Assembly (NCBI RefSeq): GCF_014243445.1
Contig: NZ_JACLQD010000002.1
Location: 248,001 to 312,000 of the forward strand
Reading direction: 5' to 3'
DNA length: 64,000 nucleotides
DNA from: Paragemmobacter straminiformis
Lineage (GTDB): Bacteria > Pseudomonadota > Alphaproteobacteria > Rhodobacterales > Rhodobacteraceae
Both the position numbers and the translations under genes were made by a program. Under the pieces are notes generated by a model. That model was not told the origin of the DNA, ran no database searches, and saw nothing but the letters and a program-made list of their open reading frames with translations. Of this stretch, positions 27,542 to 35,788 are shown piece by piece (the stretch's first letter is position 1; the number at the start of each line of letters is the position of its first letter).

Positions 27542-27967
27542 ATGAAGCGTATCGTGATTGCCCTCGTTGTCGTCGTTGCCGCACTGGGCGGCTACTACAA
27601 GTTCTCGTACCTGCCCGCGCAGCAGGCCGCCGCCGAGGCCGCCGCTGCCGCCGAGGCCGAAGCCAAGGCCGCCGAAGAGGCCGCCGCCGCTGCCGCCAAG
27701 GAAGCGGAAGCCGCCGCCGCCAAGGCCGCCGAGGAAGCCGCCGCTGCCGCCAAGGCCGCCGAAGAGGCTGCCGCCAAGGCCGCTGCCGATGCCGCGGCAC
27801 TCGATCCCGCCGCTTTCGATGCGGCCAAGGTCACCGCGATGATCGATGCCTCGTCGCTGGACGATGCCACCAAGACCACGCTGAAGACCGCCGTCACCGC
27901 CGCCGCGTCGAACCCGGCGCTGGTGCAGGGTGCGGTCGATCAGGTCAAGGCCGCGCTCGGCCTCTGA
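27542..27967 (+). CDS. Small membrane-anchored alanine-rich coiled-coil protein
   Basis: A 141-aa protein: a single N-terminal hydrophobic segment (about 4-18, IVIALVVVVAALGG) as anchor or signal, then residues 28-85 made almost wholly of Ala, Glu and Lys (EAEAKAAEEAAAAAAKEAEA type), a long helix, and a more ordinary C-terminal 50 residues (AAFDAAKVTAMIDASSLDD) that probably fold. AAGGAG lies 7 bp before the ATG at 27542. I do not recognise the family. Its composition parallels the repeat region of the OmpA-like protein 3 kb away. Stands alone, opposite infC and the sulfur operon. Confidence 0.8.
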   Translation: MKRIVIALVVVVAALGGYYKFSYLPAQQAAAEAAAAAEAEAKAAEEAAAAAAKEAEAAAAKAAEEAAAAAKAAEEAAAKAAADAAALDPAAFDAAKVTAMIDASSLDDATKTTLKTAVTAAASNPALVQGAVDQVKAALGL

Positions 27968-27975
27968 GGTCGGCA

Positions 27976-28030
27976 GAGGGGGGCTTTCCGCCCCCCTCAC
28001 CCCCCGAGGATGTTTGTCCGAGTATGAAAC
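27976..28030 (-). repeat. Composite intergenic repeat, copy 6
   Basis: Minus-strand head (27999-28030, GTTTCATACTCG start as in copy 4, with AAACATCC for AAATATCC) and a 9-bp outer hairpin GAGGGGGGC/GCCCCCCTC (27976-27998); no inner hairpin. It lies 9 bp after the stop of the alanine-rich protein gene, between it and the convergent fpr. Confidence 0.85.
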
Positions 28031-28069
28031 GGAAAACGCCGCGCAGGGGGAACCCGCGCGGCGTTTTCC
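28031..28069. terminator. Long bidirectional terminator hairpin
   Basis: A perfect 14-bp stem (GGAAAACGCCGCGC, 28031-28044, with 28056-28069) and 11-bp loop. It has A/T-rich outer ends, so runs of T follow the stem in both directions. It separates the plus-strand alanine-rich gene from the minus-strand fpr stop at 28085. Confidence 0.85.
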
Positions 28070-28084
28070 ATGCCGAAGGGAGGG

Positions 28085-28921
28085 TCAGATGCCGTCGCCG
28101 ACAAAGGCCTTTTCGACGACGAATTGCTGCGGGTCGGAATTGGCGCCTTCGGTCAGGCCGAACCCTTCGAGGATCTTCTTGACGTCGACGTTGAAGGCAA
28201 GGCTGCCGCAGACCATCGCGCGGTCCTCGTCGCGGTTCATCGCGGGAAGGCCGAGGTCGGCAAAGACCTTGCCGCTGGTCAGGTTGTCGGTGACGCGGCC
28301 CATGTGGTGGAATGCCTCGCGCGTGGTGGTGGGGTAGTAGCGCAGCTTGTCGCCCACCATTTCGCCGATCAGCGGATCGTCCTTGAGGCTTTCCACCAGT
28401 TGGCGGCCGTATTCCAGTTCGGCCACCTCGCGGCAGGTGTGCATCATGATGACGGAATCGTATTTCTCGTAGGTCTCGGGCTCGCGCATCAGCGAGGCGA
28501 AGGGGGCAAGGCCCGTGCCGGTGGCAAGGAACCACAGCCGCTTGCCGGGAAGCAGCGCGTCATGCACGAGCGTGCCGACGGGTTTGGGGCGCAGGATGAT
28601 CTCGTCGCCCACCTTGATGTGCTGCAGGCGGCTGGTCAGCGGGCCGTCGGGCACCTTGATCGAATAGAACTCAAGCTCCTCGTCCCAGGCGGGCGAGGCG
28701 ATGGAATAGGCGCGCAGAAGCGGTTTGCCGGTGTCGCCCAGCAGGCCGATCATCACGAATTCGCCCGAGCGGAAGCGCAGGGATTGCGGCCGCGTCACCC
28801 GGAACGAGAACAGGCGGTCGGTCCAATGGGTGACCTGCGTCACCGTCTGCGCGTCGGGCAGATGGGGCTTGGCGGCGGTCGGTTCGGTCTTGGCGTCCAT
28901 TGCAAGGCTCGCTTCGGTCAT
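28085..28921 (-). CDS. fpr: Ferredoxin/flavodoxin-NADP+ reductase
   Basis: FAD enzyme that exchanges electrons between NADPH and ferredoxin or flavodoxin; 278 aa. The FAD site is LLRAYSIASP, the NADP site begins FLATGTGLAPFASL, and the C-terminus ends in VEKAFVGDGI, typical of the bacterial subclass. I start it at 28921 (MTEASLAMDA); a methionine 7 residues further in is possible. It is 78 bp downstream of the cys operon on the same strand, so it may supply electrons to sulfite reductase, but it also serves general redox roles. Confidence 0.94.
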   Translation of the reverse strand: MTEASLAMDAKTEPTAAKPHLPDAQTVTQVTHWTDRLFSFRVTRPQSLRFRSGEFVMIGLLGDTGKPLLRAYSIASPAWDEELEFYSIKVPDGPLTSRLQHIKVGDEIILRPKPVGTLVHDALLPGKRLWFLATGTGLAPFASLMREPETYEKYDSVIMMHTCREVAELEYGRQLVESLKDDPLIGEMVGDKLRYYPTTTREAFHHMGRVTDNLTSGKVFADLGLPAMNRDEDRAMVCGSLAFNVDVKKILEGFGLTEGANSDPQQFVVEKAFVGDGI

Positions 28922-28999
28922 GTCGGTCGCTTTCGGCAATAGTGCAGCATCGCGGGCGGGGGAAGCCCCCGACGCAGGCATGGGGCGATCTGTAGCGGA

Positions 29000-29407
29000 T
29001 CAGGCGCGCAGCTTGGCCTGATAGTCATGTGCCTTCCAGTCGGCGCGGAAGGCCCATTGCTCGGCGGGCTGGCGCGCGGCGAGATCGTCGGGGATTTCCA
29101 CCTCGTCAAAGCCGACGCGGCGGGCCATCGCATATTGGTCGGCGATGACCGGACCCTTGGCGCGCAGGCGGCCTGTGTAGCCCATCATCCGCAGACGCCG
29201 CGCGATGGTAAAGGCGCGCCCGTCGTTGAAGGCGGGAAAGGCCACGCGGATCAGGTGCAGATCGTCGAGTTGCCCCGCAAGGGCCGCGGGGTCATCGGTA
29301 TGGGCAAGATCGACCGCCCCCTTGTGGTCGGCGATCTCGGCCAGGGCCACGATGGGGGCGTTCCAGTCTTCGCCCTGAAAGCCGGTGTCGGTGACGATCA
29401 CGCTCAT
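29000..29407 (-). CDS. DUF934 protein of the sulfur assimilation operon
   Basis: A 135-aa soluble protein of the DUF934 family, regularly found next to cysH and cysI in alphaproteobacteria; its biochemical role is not established to my knowledge. The central RVAFPAFNDGRAFTIARRLR is the family hallmark. The ATG overlaps the cysH stop by 4 bp, so it is co-translated. No metal motif or membrane segment is evident. A role in assembly of, or electron transfer to, the reductases is inference from context. Confidence 0.87.
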   Translation of the reverse strand: MSVIVTDTGFQGEDWNAPIVALAEIADHKGAVDLAHTDDPAALAGQLDDLHLIRVAFPAFNDGRAFTIARRLRMMGYTGRLRAKGPVIADQYAMARRVGFDEVEIPDDLAARQPAEQWAFRADWKAHDYQAKLRA

Positions 29408-30162
29408 GCCGCGTTTTCCTTTGTGATCCGAACGGCCTTGCCGTCGATGAAGTGGATGCCGCATTCGGTCTTGTCCTGCCCGCGCCAACGGCCCGCGCGC
29501 GGGTCCTCGCCGGGGGCGACCTTGCTGGTGCAGGGGGCGCAGCCGATGCTGGGATAGCCCTGCGCCACGAGCGGGTGGCGGGGCAGGCGGTTCTCGACCA
29601 TGTATTCCTCGAGGTCCTCGCGGCCCCAATGGGCCAGAGGATTGACCTTGATGCGGGTGTCGCCCTCGGCCTCGAAGAATTCGACCGCCTGACGGGTCGA
29701 TGCCTGAAAGCGTTTGCGCCCGGTGATCCAGCCGTCAAAGGTGGCAAGCGCGCGTTCGAGCGGTTCGACCTTGCGCACGGCGCAGCAGGCATCGGTGTTG
29801 AACTGGTGCAGCGTGCCGTCGGGGTCCTCGAACGAGACACGCGGCTGGGCGGCGCGGATGGTGCGCACGTCGCACAGGTGCAGCCGTTCGGCCAAGGCGC
29901 GCTGGTAGTCGAGCGTTTCCTGAAACAGCATCCGCGTGTCGACGAACAGCACCGGCGTTTCCGGCGCGATCACCGAGACGAGATGCAGCAGCACCACCGA
30001 TTCCGCCCCGAAGGACGAGACCAGCGCCACGCGGCCAAGGTCCGCATCCTTGAGCGCGTGTTCCAGAACGGTCGTGGCGGCATGATGCTTGTAGCGCGCG
30101 TTCAGCGCGGCCACGCGGTCAGCCACCGACCCTTCGGGAAAGCGTGCCATGTCACGCGGCAT
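29404..30162 (-). CDS. cysH: Adenylyl-sulfate (APS) reductase, CysH family
   Basis: Reduces activated sulfate to sulfite in assimilation; 252 aa. The P-loop-like VALVSSFGAESVVLL binds the nucleotide. It has both cysteine pairs (CC in DACCAVRK and CAPC) that bind a 4Fe-4S cluster, which marks the APS-using form rather than the PAPS-using E. coli enzyme, plus the catalytic cysteine in ECGIHF near the C-terminus. The ATG at 30162 overlaps the end of cysI; an ATG four codons later is possible. Confidence 0.93.
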   Translation of the reverse strand: MPRDMARFPEGSVADRVAALNARYKHHAATTVLEHALKDADLGRVALVSSFGAESVVLLHLVSVIAPETPVLFVDTRMLFQETLDYQRALAERLHLCDVRTIRAAQPRVSFEDPDGTLHQFNTDACCAVRKVEPLERALATFDGWITGRKRFQASTRQAVEFFEAEGDTRIKVNPLAHWGREDLEEYMVENRLPRHPLVAQGYPSIGCAPCTSKVAPGEDPRAGRWRGQDKTECGIHFIDGKAVRITKENAA

Positions 30163-31822
30163 CCTGCTCGTCCTCGCCTTCGTAGAGCGCGGCCTTGAAC
30201 GGGTCGATCCCCGTGCGGCGATAGGTTTCGAGGAAGGTTTCCTCGGCCGAGGAGCGCAACGAGAGATAGGCGCGCACCAGCCGTTCCACGGCGGGAACGA
30301 TTTCGTCATAGGCAAAGCCCGGTCCGGTCTTTTCGCCGATGGTCGCGGTTTCGGTGCCGTCGCCGCCCAGCGTGATCTGGTAGTTTTCAACCCCTGCGCG
30401 GTCGAGGCCCAGAATGCCGATATGGCCGACATGGTGGTGGCCGCAAGCGTTGATGCAGCCCGAGATCTTGATCTTGAGGGGCCCGATCTCGTGTTCGAGG
30501 TCGAGCGCGTCGAAGCGCGTGGCGATCTGCTGCGCGATCGGGATCGAGCGGGCGGTGGCAAGGGCGCAATAGTCCATGCCGGGGCAGGCGATGATGTCCG
30601 AGATCAGGCCCACATTGGCCGTGCCCAGACCCGCCTTGACCAGCCGCGCATGCAGGGCGGGCAGGTGCGATTTGTGGACATGGGGCAGGATCACGTTCTG
30701 CTCGTGGCTGATGCGCAGTTCGGAATGGCCGTAGTCTTCTGCCAAGGCCGCGATTTCGCGCATCTGCGCGCTTGTCGCGTCGCCGGGGGTTTCGCCATGC
30801 GCCTTGAGGCTGACGGTGACTATGGCGTAATCGGCGCGCTTGTGGGCGTGCAGGTTGGTATCGGCCCAGGCGCGGAACACCGGATCGGCCTTGTAGAAGG
30901 CGTCATAGCCATCGGTCGGGGCCGAAAGGAAGGCCGGAGGGGCGAAGGCCGCCTCGATCTCGGCCAGCAGGGTCTGGTCATTGCCGCCGAAGAGGGGGCG
31001 CAGCTCGGCGAAGCGGTCCTCGATCAGGCGGGTGATTTCTTCCTTGCCGGTTTCATGCACGGTGATCTTGATGCGGGCCTTGTATTTGTTGTCGCGGCGG
31101 CCGAGCGTGTTGTAGACGCTCAGCACGGCCTCGACATAGGGCAGCAGATCGGCCTTGGGCAGGAAGTCGCGCACGGTGTGGGCGATCATCGGCGTGCGGC
31201 CAAGGCCACCGCCCACCATCACCTCGAACCCCGGCTCGCCCGCGGCGTTGCGGACCATGCGCAAGCCGATGTCATGCGCGCGGGTCACGGCGCGGTCGTT
31301 CGGGCTGCCGGTGATGGCGATCTTGAACTTGCGCGGCAGGAACTGGAATTCGGGGTGGTCGGTCGACCATTGGCGCAGCAATTCGGCCACGGGGCGGGGA
31401 TCTTCGATCTCATCGGCGGCGGCACCCGCGAAATGGTCGGCCGTCACGTTGCGCACGCAGTTGCCGCTGGTCTGGATGGCGTGCATGCCGACATCGGCCA
31501 GCGCCTGCAACATGGCGGGCACGTCTTGCAGCTTGGGCCAGTTGAACTGGATGTTCTGGCGCGTGGTGAAGTGGCCGTAGCCCTTGTCCCACGTGTCCGC
31601 GATATGGGCCAGTTGCCGCATCTGGTGCGGGTTGATCGTGCCGTAGGGAATGGCCACCCGCAGCATATAGGCATGCAGTTGCAGGTAGAGCCCGTTCATC
31701 AGGCGCAGCGGGCGGAATTCATCCTCGGTCAGCGAGCCGTCGAGCCGGCGCTCGACCTGCTGGGTGAATTGCGCCACGCGCTCGCGGACGAAGGCTTCAT
31801 CGAATTCGGAATAGGAATACAT
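30152..31822 (-). CDS. cysI: Nitrite/sulfite reductase hemoprotein
   Basis: Six-electron reductase of sulfite to sulfide with siroheme and a 4Fe-4S cluster; 556 aa. The two-fold repeated ferredoxin-like halves are present (TTRQNIQFNWPK in the first). The cluster cysteines are in ACPGMDYC and SGCINACG. The start at 31822 gives the family-typical MYSYSEFDEAF; the ribosome site is weak, perhaps because it is coupled to the gene 23 bp upstream. cobA in the same operon makes the siroheme precursor. Nitrite as a second substrate cannot be excluded. Confidence 0.94.
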   Translation of the reverse strand: MYSYSEFDEAFVRERVAQFTQQVERRLDGSLTEDEFRPLRLMNGLYLQLHAYMLRVAIPYGTINPHQMRQLAHIADTWDKGYGHFTTRQNIQFNWPKLQDVPAMLQALADVGMHAIQTSGNCVRNVTADHFAGAAADEIEDPRPVAELLRQWSTDHPEFQFLPRKFKIAITGSPNDRAVTRAHDIGLRMVRNAAGEPGFEVMVGGGLGRTPMIAHTVRDFLPKADLLPYVEAVLSVYNTLGRRDNKYKARIKITVHETGKEEITRLIEDRFAELRPLFGGNDQTLLAEIEAAFAPPAFLSAPTDGYDAFYKADPVFRAWADTNLHAHKRADYAIVTVSLKAHGETPGDATSAQMREIAALAEDYGHSELRISHEQNVILPHVHKSHLPALHARLVKAGLGTANVGLISDIIACPGMDYCALATARSIPIAQQIATRFDALDLEHEIGPLKIKISGCINACGHHHVGHIGILGLDRAGVENYQITLGGDGTETATIGEKTGPGFAYDEIVPAVERLVRAYLSLRSSAEETFLETYRRTGIDPFKAALYEGEDEQDAA

Positions 31823-31845
31823 CTGCGGCGGCTTTCGATGAGGTG

Positions 31846-32148
31846 TCAGACGAGATCGGCTTGCTTGCCGTGCATGTAGTTCGACGGGCCGCGGGTGCGG
31901 AATTCCTCGCGGAAATGCACGGGCTCGGGCCCGTCGGGGCCGGGCTTGGCATCGGCGAGATAGGCCCCGACGACCAGCAGCTTCTGCGCCGTGGCGTGCA
32001 AGAGGCGCATCTGGGCGTGGGCGTCGTCCTCGATCAGCTCGGCCTCGTGATGGTGAAGCGACCAGCGGTCGTCGGCGGTCAGATAGACGACATCGCCTTC
32101 GCGCAGGCGGTTGGCGGTGACGACCTTGGGAATGAAGCGGCGGCTCAT
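31846..32148 (-). CDS. DUF2849 protein of the sulfur assimilation operon
   Basis: A 100-aa protein of the DUF2849 family, found in alphaproteobacteria between cobA/cysG and cysI. The N-terminus (KVVTANRLREGDVVYLT) looks like a small beta barrel, followed by a helical part with several histidines (SLHHHEAEL). No function is known to me. The ATG overlaps the cobA stop (ATGA). By position it may help siroheme insertion or bind the reductase, which is inference. Confidence 0.87.
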   Translation of the reverse strand: MSRRFIPKVVTANRLREGDVVYLTADDRWSLHHHEAELIEDDAHAQMRLLHATAQKLLVVGAYLADAKPGPDGPEPVHFREEFRTRGPSNYMHGKQADLV

Positions 32149-32918
32149 GCGCGGGCCTCCTGAAGCTGGGTGAGGGCAATGCGGGCCTGCCGTGGGGCGA
32201 GGCCGTAAAGAAGGACGGCAGGACCGTCAAGCGTTGCGACGGCCTGCGGCAGGGTTCCGAGCGTCGCCGCAACCACCCGCTGGTCGGCGCGCGAGACGTT
32301 TTCGACCGCGGTGACGGGGGTTGCCGCATCGGCGCCATGCATCAGAAGACGGCCCTGGATGAAGCGGGCCGATTTCTTGCCCATGTAGATCGCGGTGACT
32401 TCGCCCGCCTGCGCCATGCCGCGCCAGTCCTGATCGGCGAAACCGGCCATGTCGTGACCGGTCACGATGCGCAGCGCACGGTTGCGCCCGCGCTTTGTCA
32501 GGCTTTGCCCGATGCCGGCCGCGGCCACGGCGGCCGAGGTCAGGCCGGGCAGGATGGCAAAGGACAGGCCCGCGGCCTCGATCGCGTCGATCTCTTCGTC
32601 GAGGCGTCCGAAGATGCCGCAGTCGCCACCCTTGAGCCGGACCACGCGCTTGCCCGTCACGCCGTGGGCGACGAGGGCCGCGTTGATGTCGGCCTGCGCG
32701 GTCGAGGGGCCGAAACCTTCCTTGCCGACATCGACCAGCGTGACATGGGGCGGCACCAGCGCCAGCACCTCGGCCCCGACCAGACGGTCGTGGATGACCA
32801 CATCGGCACCTTGCAGCGCGCGGTAAGCCCCCAGCGTCAGATGGGCCGCCGCGCCGGGACCGGCACCGACGAAGGTGACGGCCACTTGGGCGGGCTGGAA
32901 CTGGGGCAGATCGGTCAT
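32145..32918 (-). CDS. cobA: Uroporphyrinogen-III C-methyltransferase
   Basis: SAM-dependent methylation of uroporphyrinogen III to precorrin-2, the branch point for siroheme and cobalamin; 257 aa. FVGAGPGAAAHLTL and VVRLKGGDCGIFGR are the family signatures; the usual GDP is GDC here. It lacks the CysG N-terminal oxidase/chelatase part. As first gene of the cys operon, its role is siroheme supply for CysI. The promoter must be in the 138-bp divergent gap to the Lrp gene. Confidence 0.92.
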   Translation of the reverse strand: MTDLPQFQPAQVAVTFVGAGPGAAAHLTLGAYRALQGADVVIHDRLVGAEVLALVPPHVTLVDVGKEGFGPSTAQADINAALVAHGVTGKRVVRLKGGDCGIFGRLDEEIDAIEAAGLSFAILPGLTSAAVAAAGIGQSLTKRGRNRALRIVTGHDMAGFADQDWRGMAQAGEVTAIYMGKKSARFIQGRLLMHGADAATPVTAVENVSRADQRVVAATLGTLPQAVATLDGPAVLLYGLAPRQARIALTQLQEARA

Positions 32919-33001
32919 GGTGGAATCCAGATGGGTTGATGCAGGCAATATAGGATAATTTCCCTGTTTCTGCACAGGCACCCTTGAAGATAAGGAAGAA
33001 T

Positions 33002-33036
33002 GTTCCGATACTGGGCGGCATCGGAACGTGGTTCCG
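33002..33036. promoter_or_regulatory. Candidate Lrp-type operator, inverted repeat plus half site
   Basis: GTTCCGAT (33002-33009) and ATCGGAAC (33020-33027) form a perfect 8-bp inverted repeat with a 10-bp spacer, and a third GTTCCG follows at 33031. The site is 21-55 bp before the Lrp-family start and about 90 bp before cobA on the other strand. A second weaker inverted repeat CCTGT/ACAGG is at 32963-32978. Confidence 0.5.
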
Positions 33037-33056
33037 CAAAACGGGAGATTGGGCGA

Positions 33057-33518
33057 ATGGCGGTCCGGCTGGACGAGATGGACAGGAAAATCCTTGCCGA
33101 GTTGCAGGCCGATGCCGAGCAATCCCTGGACGAGATCGCCCGCAAGGTGGGGTCGTCCAAGACCCCCGTCTGGAACCGCATCCGCCGGATGAAGGAAGCG
33201 GGCGTCATCACCCGGCAGACCGCGATCCTCGACCCCGAGGCGCTGGGGCTGGAGGCCTGTTTCTTCGTGCTGATCCGCACCAGCGAGCACGAGGCGGAAT
33301 GGCAGCGCAAATTCCTGAAGACCCTGAAGGAGCGCCCCGAGGTGCTGGAAGCGCACCGGCTGGCGGGGGATATCGACTATATCCTGAAGGTGCGGGTCAG
33401 GAACGCGCGGGCCTATGACACCTTTTATCAGGCGCTGATTTCCGAGGTGAAGATCTACAACGTCACCGCCCTGCTAAGCATGGAGGAGATCAAGGCCACG
33501 ACCGTTCTGCCCGTCTGA
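33057..33518 (+). CDS. Lrp/AsnC family transcriptional regulator
   Basis: A 153-aa regulator: N-terminal winged helix (RLDEMDRKILAELQADAEQSLDEIARKVG in shortened view, recognition helix SSKTPVWNRIRRM) and a C-terminal RAM ligand-binding domain (GDIDYILKVRV). The start at 33057 has GGGAG ten bases upstream. Divergent from the cobA-cysI-cysH operon, it is a good candidate for its sulfur-dependent regulator, possibly sensing cysteine or another amino acid; that is inference from position. Confidence 0.92.
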   Translation: MAVRLDEMDRKILAELQADAEQSLDEIARKVGSSKTPVWNRIRRMKEAGVITRQTAILDPEALGLEACFFVLIRTSEHEAEWQRKFLKTLKERPEVLEAHRLAGDIDYILKVRVRNARAYDTFYQALISEVKIYNVTALLSMEEIKATTVLPV

Positions 33519-33548
33519 TCGGGCGGGGGCCGGATAGGGCCGGGGCCG

Positions 33549-33597
33549 GAAAGGGCGGGGGGCGTAAAGGGCGGGGGACGTAAAGGGCGGGGGGCCA
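33549..33597. repeat. Three tandem 16-bp G-rich units
   Basis: AAAGGGCGGGGG followed by GCGT or ACGT is repeated three times (from about 33550, 33566 and 33582), running directly into the hairpin of composite repeat copy 7. Related GGGCCGG runs precede it from 33528. Likely slippage product of the G-rich repeat itself. Confidence 0.75.
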
Positions 33598-33638
33598 GCC
33601 CCCCGCACCCCCCGGAGTATTTGCCGCAAGGATGAAGC
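33587..33638 (-). repeat. Composite intergenic repeat, copy 7
   Basis: Outer hairpin GCGGGGGGC/GCCCCCCGC (33587-33606, loop CA) and head (33607-33638, CTTCATCCTTGC start and AAATACTCCGGGGG on the minus strand). It lies 6 bp past the minus-strand P450 stop, in the same relation to P450 as copy 1 to purF. Confidence 0.85.
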
Positions 33639-33644
33639 GGCGGA

Positions 33645-34826
33645 TCAATAGGTGACGGCAAGCCCCGTCAGCCCGTGGAAGTGGTAGACATCCCCGTAGC
33701 GCGGCGCTTCGGCAAGGTGCAGCTTGGGCAGGCGCGCGAACAGGATCGGCAGGGCGATCTGCAATTCGAGCCGCGCGAGCGGCGCGCCGACGCAGAAATG
33801 CAGCCCCGCGCCGAAACTTGCGTTGGCGCGGACCGGGCGGGAGGGATCGAAGCGGGCGGGCTTGTCCCAGACGCCGGGGTCGCGGTTCGCCGCCGCAAGC
33901 AGCAGGCCGATCTGGTCGCCGCGCCGGAAATTTTGGCCCATGACCTCGATATCCTCGTAGGCCCAGCGGGTGAACATATGCAGCGGCGGGTCGTAGCGCA
34001 AAATCTCCTCGACCGTGCCTTCGACAAGGTCGGGGCCGAGGGCCGTGGCGGGGGTGCTGGTTTCGAGCAGGGTTTTGACGCCGTTGCCGAGTGTATGCAC
34101 CGTCGCCTCGTGGCCCGCGTTCAGGAGCAGGATGCAGGTTGCGATCAGCTCGTCGGTGGTGAGACGCTCGCCCTCGCTTTCGGCGGCGATGAGATGGGTG
34201 ATGAGATCGTCGCGCGGATCGGCGCGGCGGGCCTCGACATAGCCGCGCAGGAAGGATGCGAAATCGGCGGCGGCCCGATCGGCGCGGTCTTCCGCCGCGC
34301 GCGTGCGGCCGGCCATGTACATGCCCACCATGGCATTCGACCAGCGCAACAGGTCGTCCGACATGTCCTCGGGCACGCCGAGCAGGCGGGCGATGATGAT
34401 GACGGGCAGTTTCTGCCCGAAGTCGCGCAGGAGGTCGGCGCCCCCATCGGGCATCGCGTCGATCAACCGGTGGCTCAGCTCTGCGATTTCGGGGGCCAGT
34501 GCCGCGATCCGGCGCGAGGTGAAGGCGCGCAGGACGAGCGCGCGCAGGCGGGTATGGCGCGGGGGTTCGAGTTCGAGCATCGAATGCGCCTCGACCGCGT
34601 AGAAGGCGCGCAGATGGTCGGGGACGGGGCGGGCAAGTTCCGGCGGCACCTCGCGCCCGAAGCGGCGGTCGCGGAAGATGGCGTTGACCGCCGCCGCGTT
34701 GCCGGTGCAGGGCAGGGAATAATCGGTCCAGTGAAAGAACGGCCCCGCCGCGCGGGCGCGTTCGTAGAACGGGTAGGGGTTCTGCACAAAGGCGGGATCG
34801 GTGGGCGATTGCGACAGGCTTTGCAT
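33645..34826 (-). CDS. Cytochrome P450
   Basis: Soluble bacterial P450 monooxygenase of 393 aa. The I-helix oxygen-activation motif is AGHEAT, the ExxR pair is EEILR, and the heme-cysteine loop is FGAGLHFCVGAPLARLE. No membrane anchor. The substrate cannot be read; a redox partner is not adjacent. The ATG shares a base with the stop of the upstream DMT transporter gene, so they are co-expressed, and the product or substrate may be a small molecule exported or imported by that transporter. Confidence 0.95.
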   Translation of the reverse strand: MQSLSQSPTDPAFVQNPYPFYERARAAGPFFHWTDYSLPCTGNAAAVNAIFRDRRFGREVPPELARPVPDHLRAFYAVEAHSMLELEPPRHTRLRALVLRAFTSRRIAALAPEIAELSHRLIDAMPDGGADLLRDFGQKLPVIIIARLLGVPEDMSDDLLRWSNAMVGMYMAGRTRAAEDRADRAAADFASFLRGYVEARRADPRDDLITHLIAAESEGERLTTDELIATCILLLNAGHEATVHTLGNGVKTLLETSTPATALGPDLVEGTVEEILRYDPPLHMFTRWAYEDIEVMGQNFRRGDQIGLLLAAANRDPGVWDKPARFDPSRPVRANASFGAGLHFCVGAPLARLELQIALPILFARLPKLHLAEAPRYGDVYHFHGLTGLAVTY

Positions 34827-35773
34827 CAGGCGCGCGCCGTTCCCATGAGCCTGCGCCCGATCAGCCCCTGCGCGATCAGCACGCCCACGGCCACCAGTGC
34901 GGCCCCGCCCGCCTGCATCCAGTTCCACGACCCGCCAAGCGCCAGCAGGATCACCATGACGTAGAAGGGCGTCATGTTGATGTGCAGCGAGGACATGGCG
35001 ATGCCCAGTTGTCCGACCGCGACGATCCAGAGCACCTGCGAAATCGCCAGCCCGCCGATGCCGAACAGCGCCAGCGCGCCGAATTCGAACCAGCCGAAGG
35101 CCGGCCAGTCCGGTCCCGGCAGGCCCGCCACCATGCCGACGGCGGCAAAGAGGCAGGCCGCGATGGCGGCCCCCACCACCGTCACCGTGGTCGAGCCGAG
35201 CGGCGTCAGGCCCGGCAGCGAGGTGACGGTCAGGCGCGAGGCCAGCGTGAAGGTCACGACCGAGGCGAGGCAGAGCAGCGCGCCGAGGCCGAAACCGAGG
35301 CCCCCGTCGAACTTGCCCGCCGCCAGAATGCCGCCCGCGATCGAGAGCAGCAGCCCGATCACGATGCCGCGGTTCAGCTTGCGCCCGTCGAGGACGATTT
35401 CGATGGTGATGCCGACAAGCGGCATGGCCGAGGACACCACCGCCGCCATCACCGCCGTCGTGCGGGTTTGCCCCATCACCAGAAACAGCGCGCCAAGCCC
35501 GATCATCGAGCCGACCATCAGCCCGCGCAGCCAGTTGGTGCGGCGCAGCGCATCGATCCCCTCGACCGCGATCCAGACGGGCAGCAGGAACAGCGCCGCC
35601 ATCGCCATGCGCGCGGCGGTCAGCGACAGCGGCGGCATGATCGGGGGAACAGGGCGGATCAGCACCTCGGCCGCGGGCAGGGCGGCGGCCCAGATCAGCA
35701 TCGAGGCCATGCAGATCAGGTTCGCGCTCAGCGGGGAATAGCTGCGGGGGACGGTGTCGGCGGGCGATGTCAT
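34826..35773 (-). CDS. EamA/DMT-family transporter
   Basis: A 315-aa membrane protein with ten predicted helices in two EamA repeats (roughly 20-150 and 165-305), the family of drug/metabolite transporters that usually export amino acids or other small metabolites. PLVGITIEIVLDGRKL-type loop in the middle of the first repeat and GWFEFGALALFGIGGLAISQ in the second fit. Start at 35773, since upstream residues have no similarity. Coupled to the P450 gene; the shared substrate is unknown. Confidence 0.9.
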   Translation of the reverse strand: MTSPADTVPRSYSPLSANLICMASMLIWAAALPAAEVLIRPVPPIMPPLSLTAARMAMAALFLLPVWIAVEGIDALRRTNWLRGLMVGSMIGLGALFLVMGQTRTTAVMAAVVSSAMPLVGITIEIVLDGRKLNRGIVIGLLLSIAGGILAAGKFDGGLGFGLGALLCLASVVTFTLASRLTVTSLPGLTPLGSTTVTVVGAAIAACLFAAVGMVAGLPGPDWPAFGWFEFGALALFGIGGLAISQVLWIVAVGQLGIAMSSLHINMTPFYVMVILLALGGSWNWMQAGGAALVAVGVLIAQGLIGRRLMGTARA

Positions 35774-35788
35774 GTCATGTCCATAAAG

